Assembly (NCBI RefSeq): GCF_022682495.2
Contig: NC_071388.1
Span: forward strand, 84,693,073 to 84,757,072
Direction: 5' to 3'
Origin: Desmodus rotundus
Taxonomy: Eukaryota > Chordata > Mammalia > Chiroptera > Phyllostomidae
Length of the DNA stretch: 64,000 nucleotides
Shown: in pieces, positions 32,056-41,790 of the stretch
Position numbering within the stretch: the first letter of the stretch is position 1
Layout: each line of letters opens with the position of its first letter
Position numbers and translations under genes: made by a program
Notes under the pieces: model-generated
What the model saw: only the letters and a program-made list of their open reading frames with translations
The model's database searches: none
What the model was told of the DNA's origin: nothing

Positions 32056-32452
32056 TGCTTTTTCTTGGAGACTTCACTATTTAAATTGGCCCCTATGTGT
32101 GGTGTAGAAGGGTTCTCTGGTGCTTCTAAGTGTAAGAAGGCTGTGATGTGTCTTACTGAGAAAATATGTGTGATAAATAAACTTTGTTCAGACATAACTT
32201 AGAGCACAGTTGATTGTAAGTTCAATTTCAATACCAATGAATACAGAGTATGTACTAGATAAGATGTCCTTAAACAGAAACACACATGAAACAAGGTCTG
32301 TGTTGATTGGTTGGTTAAGATAGTGTGACCAAGGTTCACAGGAACCTAACCCTGTATTTCCCTAGGACCAATAGTTCAGTATTGTTAGTTCAGTCCTCGC
32401 AGTGACTTTACAGTACATAACACCTGTGAATGGTGAGTATCAACTGTATATA
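32056..32452 (+). mobile_element. Tigger transposon, right half
   Basis: It resumes the element cut at about 28996. It includes 'acttcactatttaaattggcccct', a transposase N-terminal coding segment (32086-32199), 'aaacagaaacacacatgaaacaagg', 'gaacctaaccctgtatttccctagga', and a terminal 'ggtgagtatcaactgta' complementary to the left end. Confidence 0.88.
32086..32199 (+). pseudogene. Tigger transposase N-terminal remnant
   Basis: About 38 codons: a degenerate start (LAPMCGVEGFSGASKCKK), then AVMCLTEKICVINKLCSD. This corresponds to the start of the CENP-B-like DNA-binding helix-turn-helix of Tigger transposases (consensus-like KRKKAVMCLTEKIRVLDKLRSG). The frame ends at TAA. The element is a short internal-deletion derivative without the DDE domain. 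Confidence 0.8.
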
Positions 32453-33555
32453 TTGGAGGAGTTGGGGAATATTAGAGACATTTAATTATTATTTTTCAGG
32501 GAATATTATTTACGTCCATAATGGGCTCTAGGTCCCAAGCTGAACTTTAGGATAGGGAAGGCCTGAATCTTCTAAGACATGTTTTGTTTGACCTTGGTCC
32601 ATAGATTAACTTCAGTGAGTCCCCAAATACCCTGAAATGAAGGACTATATATATACCTGTGAGTATTTTCTGGAGGTATAGTGCAGAGTTCCCAGAAGGT
32701 TTTCAAGTATCTATGACTCAAAAAAGATGAATAATGAACTGTTCTGTGACGTGAACATATGGCTTAAGACTGTGGTGTTATATACAGAGTTTCAGCTGAG
32801 TTTGAACTTGCCTTTGTCTGACAGTGCCTAGCAAGAATATAGCTCTCAGTGTGCTGGGAGATGAAGCCTGAATGGTCTGTTGAGCTCTCAAGAAAGGAAA
32901 ATCATTGAATCTTTTACATTTGATGGAACATAAGGGCTGCCAATTTATGACAGAAAAGCCTTAAGAAGACAGGCTATGAAACTCATATAACAACTTGGGA
33001 ACTTTGGTCCTTGAGGTGTATGTCCAGTTTATAAAAATTGGAGAATCAGAAAATTCTTGGCATAAGAAATTTTATATACAGATGTTTAGTTTATAGTTAG
33101 GAATCTCTGTATTTTAATTTACAGTTAAGTCTGAATTTGAAGGAAGATATCTTGGTTTAGAAATTGACAGTCTACAAAAGTGTTTTGTGACTTGTGACTG
33201 GTTGCACTGTGCCAACTCTCTTGTCCTTGTACCTTCTCCCATTGGCCTTCATGTCAAGAGTGTTTCTTATGATAGATGCATCCCTTGGGGTGTGGAATAC
33301 CAGAGTGCCTAGACTTATGGGTGTGTTGATATGTTAATAGAAATTTAGATCATTAATGGGATGAAATGCTGTTAGGTGCCCACTGAGAAAAGGCAACTCA
33401 CATGGCTTTCCAGACTTCAGAAAGACCTAATTCTGGAGCTGAAGGACATGCCCTTCTACTCTCTAATTGGCAGTTCTCTTACTATCCTCTTTATTTGTTC
33501 CTATCTCATATCTGTACTGTCGACATAAGAAGCTCCCAAACGTATAGATAATCTT
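32453..33555. other. Anonymous DNA
   Basis: No recognised gene or repeat. Composition is like the surroundings. Confidence 0.45.
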
Positions 33556-34110
33556 TGAGTTTATCTGAGCCAAACTGATGACCAATGCTGGGAAGCAAAA
33601 TCTCAATGGATTGAATAAATGCTTCAGACAATGGTACTTTTGCACCTTATTTTCTACATCAGAATTGGAAGAGAAGACGTAAGGGGTTTACACAAAATCT
33701 ACTGGTGGTAGATTAGGGAGGTAGGAGAAAGCAAAGTGGAGAAATCTCTGAGATTGGATAAAAAGTAAAATGGAAAGACACATACTTCATTTACATTGGT
33801 GGGTACAAGAAAGTTAACAATATTTGCAGCACATACAGATAGTATTTGGGAGAACAAGATAACAATGAGGGGCTCTGTGGGCTCTTGCTCTGGTGAGATA
33901 TTGTGCCCTGAGGTGTCTGGAAAACAAGGGATTACTCTGACATCCCAAGGGCATGTTATTGTAGATGTAAAAAGACAACAGACAGTTAAGATAAAGATCG
34001 AACTTTGTCAAGGAAGATACTGGCCTGGGACGTGACTACCTGCCATGACCTGTTTTCCTGCCAGGAAGTTTCAATTTCAGACCATCCTGTATAGTTACTT
34101 TCGGTCTCTG
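33556..34110 (-). mobile_element. Possible ERVL-type LTR, reverse
   Basis: The plus strand starts 'gagtttatctgagccaaactgatgacc', which resembles the complement of the 3' end of class III LTRs ('...tggctcagataaactc'). It later contains 'ccctgaggtgtctgg', 'catcccaagggcatg', and 'ccatgacctgttttcctgcc'. No clear terminal TG/CA or target duplication is seen. The family is unknown. Confidence 0.38.
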
Positions 34111-34382
34111 AGTTTGTAAGATCCACCATGGAGTCCTCCCCTGGGCTTGTCAGATGTAGTATGGGGCCCTTTTTTCACCCACACTACCACTGAATACCAA
34201 TTCATGATCTTCTTTGGACCCATCAAATGCATTAATTCTTTTGGACTAGCAGGTTCTGCTTAGCAGACTTTTTCTTCAGTAACTTGCATTTGCAGAAATC
34301 TTTTTACTCTTAAAGCACATTTATATATTAGACTAAATATATCTTGCGTAGGCCACGTGCACACATCTGGGGATTTTAGAGC

Positions 34383-34572
34383 AGTGATGAAGAGCACTGG
34401 CCCTAGGATTACTCGGCTGTTTACTACACGGAAAAAAAAAACCCAAAACCCACCAAGCAAACAAAAAACCAAAACAATGATTTTGCCTCATACAGTTGTT
34501 CAGAGAATTAAATGAAATAATGTAATAAGAAGGCCACTTAGCCTAGTGCCTAAAACATACTTAGAGCTTGAT
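34383..34572 (+). mobile_element. MIR SINE, forward, with a degenerate middle
   Basis: The left part 'agcagtgatgaagagcactggccct' and right part 'cagttgttcagagaattaaatgaaataatg', 'ggccacttagcctagtgcctaaaacatacttagagcttgat' match MIR start and end. An A/C-rich stretch near 34430-34475 replaces the core. Confidence 0.7.
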
Positions 34573-34679
34573 ATATCTTAATTATCAATATACTAATATT
34601 GTACTACTCAGGTCAAAGGACTTGCTCTAAATCTCTAAGCTAATTGAAAATTGTGTTGTGACCGTTTAAAGCCTGACAG

Positions 34680-35115
34680 GTTCACGGTATTTGGGCAGAG
34701 GGAAGAAAATTCAAGGAGCCATGGAGATACATGACGTGCCTTTATTCACGGGTGGGCGAGCCATGCATGCTGCAAGCTGTGTGCCCCCCTGCATGTCTCT
34801 GCATGGCACACTGCATGTCATCTGTCCCCTTGCGTGGCACACGTCATGGCACCCAGCAGGGAGTCCCTACCTGCTTATGTACTAGAGGCAAACAAAGCCG
34901 AAAGGGTGCCAACAGATCTTATGCAACAGAGCTTCATACAACCCATACGAGGCCCCTCAAGACTTTGGGAGCAGCTTATCAGACCCAGTCTCAAGGCTAT
35001 GAGAACACTGCTTATCAGGCTCATTCAGGCTTATGGGAAAACTGCTGCCCTTAGTTACCCAGACACCTGGGTGAGGAAGCCAGACTGCCTCCATTTACCC
35101 TATAGAAATATGTTT
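34680..35115 (-). mobile_element. Candidate ERV LTR, reverse, with TGCATG cluster
   Basis: GC-richer than its flanks. Read on the minus strand, it has a weak TATA-like 'agtacataagcagg', then about 140 bases later 'gtgaataaaggcacg', a polyadenylation signal, followed by a short U5-like tract ending 'gtgaacctgtca'. On the plus strand this includes 107- and 98-codon open frames (34731-35130) without recognisable domains. Four TGCATG hexamers lie in 34764-34817. A betaretrovirus-type LTR would look like this, but I cannot name the family. Confidence 0.4.
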
Positions 35116-35129
35116 GGGACAAGAACCTA

Positions 35130-35707
35130 AGATTGTGACTTACAGGATAGTCTTTATTTTGTGTGAATCATTATTGAATATGCACATTTCTCTCAGTTTG
35201 AGCATTTGCTTTCTGAATTTTCATAGTCCTGGTATGCTTTCATACATGGAGACTGGGCAAAGCCTCACGGGAGCCTGAAATCCGTTAATTGACACTGACA
35301 TTGTTTTGAAATCAATTGGTTTTGTTTTTATTGCCAATATCTGTCGATCATTCGCTCTCTGGAAAAGACAATTGTTCTGGAAAAGTTTAAAAACTGATTC
35401 CTCCCTCAGGCTAAAAATGAGGACTGTGGAATACATATCAGGCAATTATATCATTTATTCTTAATTAATTGACTTGATCTATAGGAATAGCTCTTATGCT
35501 TATAAATCAGAAAAACTCTCATAAGGTGGGATGGCCTATGATGCTTGTTACAAAGCTGGGCTTATTAACTGTTATGCCACCTTAGTGGTTGCTGCGCATC
35601 GATGCAACTGGGTGGCACCTGGGTAGTTTAACATAAAATTATACATTGAAACATGGCATTACATTTTTAGAAATCCTTCCACTATTGTTAATGAATTCAG
35701 ATGTTCC
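35130..35707. other. Unique DNA, possible non-coding conservation
   Basis: No repeat is recognised. The part at about 35230-35480 has moderate complexity, homeobox-like ATTA/TAAT cores ('ccgttaattgac', 'attcttaattaattgac') and several CpGs. It reads like many conserved developmental enhancers, but this cannot be shown from one genome. Confidence 0.35.
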
Positions 35708-35826
35708 TCCAGTGACGTTAGCATTATCCTCATTTTTATGCATAGACAAACAGAGTAAATAACTAGCTCAAGGTCATATTGTATATTATTGATAATTAGG
35801 AGCAAAAGCCAGAGTTCTTAGTTTTC
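35708..35826 (-). mobile_element. MIR SINE, reverse
   Basis: 'gcattatcctcatttttatgcatagacaaacagag', 'taaataactagctcaaggtcatattg', and 'attaggagcaaaagccagagttctta' follow the complement of MIR. Confidence 0.78.
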
Positions 35827-36454
35827 ATTTTGGAGTTCAGGCATTAAAGCAAATTGTTTTTTGCCTCTTTTCTTTCACAAAGTGTGGGATTACAGCCTTA
35901 AAGCTAAACCTACCCCATAAGAGGTGGTTTCCTAGAGACCTGGAAGTTAAAGGAAATAATGGCAGATTAGAGCATTGTAGACATTTGCAGACAGAACTGT
36001 CTTTGTTTATTGCCTGATATTCGGCCCCTCCATTAACCGCCAGTAACTTTCCTTGGTCATTGCGGTGGTCGAAGACAGTAGGGCTCCTGTCTCTCACCAC
36101 ATTCCCTGGAGGCCCTTTTGGATCCCTGTGGGGTAAGCAAAAGAACCCAAGGCCACTGATTTTTGGTTAAGTATCCATCTCTAAAAGCTCTTAGCATTAA
36201 GTTTTCCCTTCCTCACTAAACTCTGCATATTTTGAGTGTTTTATCTGAGCAGATACTTTACACACACATTTTTAGAAGTCTATAAGGCAAGTAATATTAA
36301 AATCAAAAGGAAGTGTTCTTACGCTTTCCTGGAACCTGGACCTAACATCCTTTTAGAGTGAAGGGTAGTAGAATATGTCACTAAACATTCCAATTTGGTA
36401 TAGGATTATTCTGAAGGCAATTATGAAGAAATATACAAGAAAAGCTCTCTGCTT
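35827..36454. other. Anonymous DNA
   Basis: No recognised repeat or gene. An 87-codon minus frame (35837-36100) has no recognisable domain. Confidence 0.45.
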
Positions 36455-36925
36455 TCTCTCTATTAGCCTGAAAGCAGGGGATAGATTTGTAAAAGTGCTC
36501 TCCCCCTCTCCCCAAAGAAAGCTAGTCACCAGAGGCAACTCTAGGGGCTTATCAACCCAGACAGGGCAAAGGAGAAATCTACATAACAAACTTTATTAAA
36601 AACAACCCTTATCTACTCTTATTTTCCCATATATTTGCCTTCCCACAATTTGCCAGTCACTAGAAGCTCAAAGTTCTTTTCTTTTGTTACTTCTCTAAAA
36701 ACTTATTGCTTTTTTTATTAAGATGTTATAGAAGCCCAAGTTCTAACCACCCTTTTGACTTACACATCTCTGAATATTTCCATGTGTATTCATAATGCAC
36801 ATGTTGATAAACTTCTGTTTATTTTTCTCTTGTTAACCTGTTTGTTGTTAGTTTAATTTACAAGTCCCCAGCCCATGAACTTAGTATGGGTAGAGGGACA
36901 AGTGTTTTTCCCCCTGAATGATCCT
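36455..36925 (+). mobile_element. ERVL-type LTR (LTR16/LTR33-like), forward
   Basis: Landmarks in order: 'ccacaatttgccagtcactagaagctcaaa', 'attgctttttttattaagatgt', 'agcccaagttctaaccacccttttgac', 'gcacatgttgataaacttctgtttatttttctcttgttaacctgt', and 'ccagcccatgaacttagtatgggtagagg'. The end 'tttccccctgaatg' fits. This is the pattern of old mammalian ERVL LTRs. No internal retroviral sequence is found. Confidence 0.65.
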
Positions 36926-37659
36926 AAAATACTAAATACCAGTAAGTAGGACAAAATTAATTCACTGGTTATGCCGTTTTCTTTCATCATTTAATCTATA
37001 GCTGTCTCTTGTGTTCCTTGAGCTTTTTCGTAGTGCAAATACTTTTAGCTTAAGATCATGCTCACTAACAATGCATGCATATAATTCTCAAAGTTTATGA
37101 ACTTGAACACTCAATACCAAAACAAGAAAGATAGAAAGAAAGAAAGAAAGAAAGAAAGAGACAGAAGGATAAAGACAAAATAGAACTCTTAAAGCAATGC
37201 AAATAATACAGAAGATTGTCAGTACTCAAAACTAACAACCCGTAAGAACTCTGATAGGACAATTAATGCAATCTGTGCCTGCTATTCACTGACAAAGCAA
37301 AGGGCTGCTCTTTAGTACTTGATATTTTGTTGAGTCCTTGCATATGTGAAGAAATGCTTTAAAAGCCGAAGTCAAGTCAAAATCTTACAATTTACAATTG
37401 TTCCTCTCTTCATTGTGCCCCTAATTCCTTTGCTTGAAATCAAATAATTTTTTTTCTTTTGGCAATAAATCATTTTTAACATTTCCTTGGGAAGAAGCAA
37501 TTTAACTTAGTAGAAGAGTTCCAGTTATGTAGTAAGACTACTCAAGTTTTAATTTAGCTCCTTTGGACCGCAGATTCTTTATGTGTAAAAAGGGGGGTAC
37601 TAGGAGTATCCTTATTCGTGAATATGTAACAAAATAGTGCATAAAAAGATTTAGTGCAG
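36926..37659. other. Anonymous DNA with (GAAA)n
   Basis: No gene is recognised. It includes a (GAAA)n tract at about 37122-37159 and ends in the left target duplication of a Ves SINE (AAAAAGATTTAGTGCAG, 37643-37659). Confidence 0.5.
37122..37159. repeat. (GAAA)n microsatellite
   Basis: Eight or more GAAA units, flanked by GATA-like variants. Confidence 0.95.
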
Positions 37660-37860
37660 CCCTGGCCAGTATGGCTCAGTTGATTGGAGTGCCGTACCAT
37701 AAATGGAAAGGTCATGGGTTTGATTCCCAGTCAGGGTACATGCCTAGATTGCAGATTTGTGTACGAGAGGCATACAATTGATATTTCTCCCGCTCTCTCT
37801 CCATTCCTTCCCCTCCCTCTGTAATCAATGAGCATGTCCTTGGGTGAGGGTAAAAAAAAA
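37660..37860 (+). mobile_element. Ves SINE, forward, divergent subtype
   Basis: The tRNA-like head is CCCTGGCCAGTATGGCTCAG with box B near GGGTTTGATTCCC, then a short body with a CT-rich stretch and a 13-base A tail. It is flanked by AAAAAGATTTAGTGCAG (37643-37659) and AAAAGATCTAGTGCAG (37861-37876). Its head after box A ('ggagtgccgtaccataaa') differs from the other five Ves copies, so it belongs to another subfamily. Confidence 0.93.
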
Positions 37861-37876
37861 AAAAGATCTAGTGCAG

Positions 37877-38652
37877 ATCTAATACAAGGTAGAAATATCA
37901 TCATAGTCAAAAATTACATATAAATAATCTGGTGATGATGACACAACTCTGCCCTAAGGCAAGATTTTTTTCAATATATTTTTATTCACTTGTATAAAAT
38001 TTTTAAAAGTTTCAAGCTTTGGAAAAATAGCTAAAATAATGAATGGAATCATCAATATTTAAGATTAGTTTGCTATATTTAAAAGATGGGTTAAAACCAA
38101 TGAGATGTGTTTGACAGGAATAAACAGAAAAAGCTTGTATGCAAATTTAAATGATTTATGGGACGGTCGAAAGTATCTAGAAGTTTTAATTTCTGAAAAC
38201 TCAATTTGAGATGTAATAGGAAATAAACGTAATCTTGAAATGAATTCATTAGAATATAGTTTACAAGAAGGTTTAGTGTTTTGAAAGTTGTTCTCCGTGC
38301 TTGTCATATCATACTGTGGGATTGTATTTTTTTTCTGAGTTCTAGATTTTAGCAGTTATGTTGAAAAATGAAATAAAATTCTTTACAAAATAATGGGGTT
38401 TTTTGTCATGAGAAAGAGCTAGATGAACTGCTATGATTTAGCTAAAAGAAGACATGATGGAGGGAGATCATGCATTGTTGTTTTTAAATATTTGAAGGGC
38501 TACAATGTGAAAACATAACTTTGTTATTCTGTACTTTTAAAATAGCTTAGAGTTGTAAAAATACATCAGAAAATGCTTTTAGAAATGCTCAGAAGTCGCC
38601 ATGTTTAAAGGTAAAGAGAAGGAGCTTCTGAGAGGCTACGTGATTTAGAAAT
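37877..38652. other. AT-rich anonymous DNA
   Basis: No recognised repeat, RNA or coding frame. Confidence 0.5.
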
Positions 38653-38860
38653 AGAGGTCCTCAAATGTTTTCTGTAAAGGGCCGAGTGTCTGGTATCTTA
38701 GACTTTTAAGTCTGTGTCATCTTGGTTGTAATACTCAACTGTCATTGTTCTGTGAAGGCAGCAATAGGCTATACCTAAGTGAAAGGTATAGCTAGGTTCC
38801 AATAAAAATCTATTTGTATTATAAAAATGGGCCCTGGGCTTGTGAACCTGTGAACCCCTG
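38653..38860 (+). mobile_element. hAT-type non-autonomous transposon ('ttctgtaaagggcc' group), copy 1
   Basis: Text follows a common MER-type hAT: 'gaggtcctcaaatgttttctgtaaagggcc', 'tcttagacttttaagtctgtgtcat', 'aaggcagcaataggctatacc', 'ggttccaataaaaatctatttgtattataaaaatgggcc', and 'tgtgaacccctg' at the right end. Strongly diverged. Confidence 0.8.
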
Positions 38861-40110
38861 ATTAAGAATTTTATCATATATATAAAATCATTACCCATAT
38901 AATGGGAAAGCTAGAGCTGTAAAATTCAGAAACTTCAGTTCCACAGAACTAATGAATCACCTAACAAGAATTAAAGGTGTTAGTCATTCACTAATTTAAT
39001 GTAAAAACATTGAGTGTTTATAGGAATTCCAACAGATTTCTGTTCATATCTCATTGGCTGGAACTGTGTCACATAGCCATCGAGCTAAAAAGACCTTGGA
39101 AAAGCAAATATTTTACACACCAAATTTAACTCCTCCAAACAAGGAAGAATTAGGAATAATATTGAATAGAAAACTAGCAATATGTGCCATGTTAAAAAGA
39201 AGTAAGTTAAGTGAGGGAAGTATGTATTAAATCAAAATTCGGAAAAAATTATCAATATTGTACTGATTCTCAGGGAAGATCAGGTAAGGTGGAAATTGTT
39301 TAAAAAGAGATTCATGCATTGATAAAAGTATTGAAAATATGGCAGTAAAATTTTAAAAAATTTTACATTTCATGACTTGGTGGATCAGTAGGATGACTCC
39401 GACCCTGGAGCAGCTCACATGCGCGATACGTCGTTTCTTAGACACTTTCCCGAAAGCTATCCAATGAGACTGACCTACCGACAGTGCTTAAACATTTCCA
39501 AAGCCGCATTTAGCCAGTCATAAGCAGAATTAAAGTATTATTTCATGTTTAATTTTGAAATTTGGAAAACAATGCTTTTCTGGTAAAAGATAATAGAATA
39601 AGCACACCCATTTAGCTGTGCTTCTGCTAAAAACCACAAAACAACATCAGATAAAGGATTTTATTTTAAATGGCATGTACCCACAAAGAATAAAGGAAAA
39701 GGCAAGCAGAGCACAAGCATTCAGCTGCTGGGCACCTGTATGGCATCTGGCTAAGGTCCATTCAGTTAGGCATCCTTTCTGATTGGCGGTTCCAATCACA
39801 TATCGATCATTACATATTTTCTACCATTCCTGCAGTAGCAACAACAATTTGCTTGTTGGAAAGGTAAAGACAAGTTCTAATTGAGTAGCTCTGAAAAAAC
39901 TCAATTCTAAACTGACGGTGAGGGGAGAAAAGATACAACATGATTTATGTGATAGAATCCGCGATACGTTCAGGAAAAGGCTTGGTCTCTTAATTCTGTA
40001 GGTGGAGGAAATAGGGGAGGAAAAAAGACTGCAGAGTGAGCTGAAGAAACACTGAGACCCACAAATCCCGAATCACATTCTGAACAGCTGAACCTTGCCT
40101 TTCCCCAGTT
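38861..40110. other. Unassigned DNA with local CpG pocket
   Basis: No repeat is recognised. Eight CpGs occur in about 110 bases at 39398-39508. The 10-mer CGCGATACGT occurs there (39422-39431) and again at 39960-39969. Confidence 0.45.
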
Positions 40111-40482
40111 ATTATGGACTGAATTTTGCTCTTAGCCCAATTCACATATTAAGTCCTAACACCCCAAAGTGACTATTTGGAGAAAACCCCATTCAGAAGG
40201 TAATTAAGATGAAATGAAGTAATAAGTATGGGGCCTTAACCCAATAGGGCTGGTGCCTTTATGAAGAGTAAGAGCTATCAGGAGTGTATGCAGAGGAAAG
40301 GCCGTGGGGCACAAGGAGAAGCCAGCTGTCTACAAATCAGAGAGGCCTCAGGAGAAACCAACTTTATTGGTACCTTGATCTTGAACTTACAGCCTCCAAC
40401 TCTACGAGAAAATAAATTTATGTTGTTTAAGCCACCTGGGCTGTGACATTTTATGTCAGCCTGAAGCGATGAAGACACTAAC
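40111..40482 (+). mobile_element. MaLR LTR (MST/MLT1 type), forward
   Basis: A good match to the MaLR LTR plan: 'tatggactgaattttgctct', 'cacatattaagtcctaacacccc', 'tatttggagaaaaccccattcagaaggtaattaagatgaaatgaagt', 'ggtgcctttatgaagagtaag', 'gaaaccaactttattggtaccttgatcttgaacttacagcctcca', 'gagaaaataaatttatgttgtttaagccacctgggctgtg', and 'tcagcctgaagcgatgaagacac'. The AATAAA signal is at about 40408-40413. It is a solo LTR. Confidence 0.95.
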
Positions 40483-40969
40483 TGAGAGAGAGACTGTAAG
40501 TTCATTGTCTGGAAAGTGTAAAGTGGAGAGTCTTTGGACTGGAGATGAGTGGCCACAGTTGAGGGCAGGTTATGAGTTGGGGGCGTCAGTGTTTAATACT
40601 GAATTCTGAGAACCCCTTATCCCTCTTCCCACCACTCTGTTTTCAGAATGCCAGCAGGAAGACATATATCTGGAATATTCGTTTCTGGGAATTTTTACCA
40701 AACCAACAGAAAGATCTAAAATAGTAAATTTCAAAGTAACAGTCCAGCCAGATCTTCCTACTATGACGTCTGCAATAGGAAAACTCCTTTGTATTTCTGA
40801 ACAACCTTTTAATCTACCACTTACATTCAGACAGAGAATAAAACAAAGAAGTGATGTGGAGGAAGCAGATATTACACAGACTGAAGGACATTTTTAAATG
40901 CATTATTACTCTATTCAGAGTAATAATGCATCCATGAAAAAATAATGGAATGCTATATAAAACAAACAA
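40483..40969. other. Unassigned, with a perfect hairpin
   Basis: No family is assigned. It could be the 5' part of the HAL1 that follows. A 15-base perfect inverted repeat with a 4-base loop lies at 40898-40931. Confidence 0.45.
40898..40931. repeat. Perfect 15-bp inverted repeat, 4-base loop
   Basis: Arm ATGCATTATTACTCT (40898-40912), loop ATTC, arm AGAGTAATAATGCAT (40917-40931). Every base pairs. Confidence 0.97.
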
Positions 40970-41790
40970 GCAGAGGATAATTGCTTTTAAAAATTAAAAA
41001 CATAAGAACTAGAATCTTCAGAAGGAGTTTTGTGAGATACAGAAATTCCCATAGAAAGTTGAGCAAAACAAAATAATTTTTAAAAAACTTAAACATAGAA
41101 AAATTTTAAAAAGTAAACATAAGAAAATTAGGGGACCAGTTTAGGAACTCCAACAACTGACTAATAGGAAATCCAGGAAGAAAGGCCGGAAGAACTGGAA
41201 AGCAGAAAATTATTAATAATTCAAGAAAATTTCCAAGAAATGAAGCACATGAATTCCAAGACTGTGCCCAGTATAGTAGCTGAAAACCAACTGACACGAA
41301 AGCATTTCATTGTACAATTGCAGGACTTCAAGGATAAAGATTGTAAAAAGCTTCCATGATTAAGAATTAGGAAAGATTTTGATCTCTCAAAGTTACTCCA
41401 AAGATAGAGGACAGTGGAGAAATGACTTCAAATTTTGGAGAAAAATTATTCTGAATCAGTAACACCATTCTTAGTGAAACTATTAGTAACGTATGAGAAT
41501 AGATTTAATTTCATATTTCAACCTCTCAAAAACAGTTTATTTCTCATGCTGCCTTTCTCTCAAAGTCCCTTCTAATGAAGGAATAAAGCAAGAAAGAGTC
41601 AAGTGTGAGGTGCAAGACAGAGACAAAGGGATCTCCCCACTGAACATGAAGGTCCATCTTACACAACCAAGTAATAACCATCAGGAGCCTTAATGCCAAC
41701 AAGATGTACAGAAGGTTGATCAAAACAGGAAAAATAATCCTAGAATAAAACATAACACGGGTGATATTCATAAGATTATAATCATGTGAA
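40970..41790 (+). mobile_element. Ancient HAL1, forward
   Basis: The sequence follows the HAL1 ORF1-to-3' region: 'aagaaaatttccaagaaatgaag', 'tgtgcccagtatagtagctgaaaacc', 'cgaaagcatttcattgtacaattgc', 'aggataaagattgtaaaaagcttcca', 'agaggacagtggagaaatgacttcaaa', 'aggaataaagcaagaaagagtcaag', and 'acagagacaaagggatctccccactg'. Many frameshifts and stops are present. It represents the half-L1 type in a far older form than the copy at 23-25 kb. Confidence 0.72.

Noticed and set aside
32086..32199. Domesticated CENP-B-like host gene
   Set aside because: Only about 38 degenerate codons remain, followed by a stop, inside a Tigger split by an L1.
34731..35054. 107-codon frame as a gene
   Set aside because: It overlaps another open frame (34834-35130) within a GC-richer LTR-like block, with no domain.
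37122..37159. CRISPR-like repeat array
   Set aside because: It is a plain tetranucleotide microsatellite. No spaced repeats occur in the window, and the genome is mammalian.
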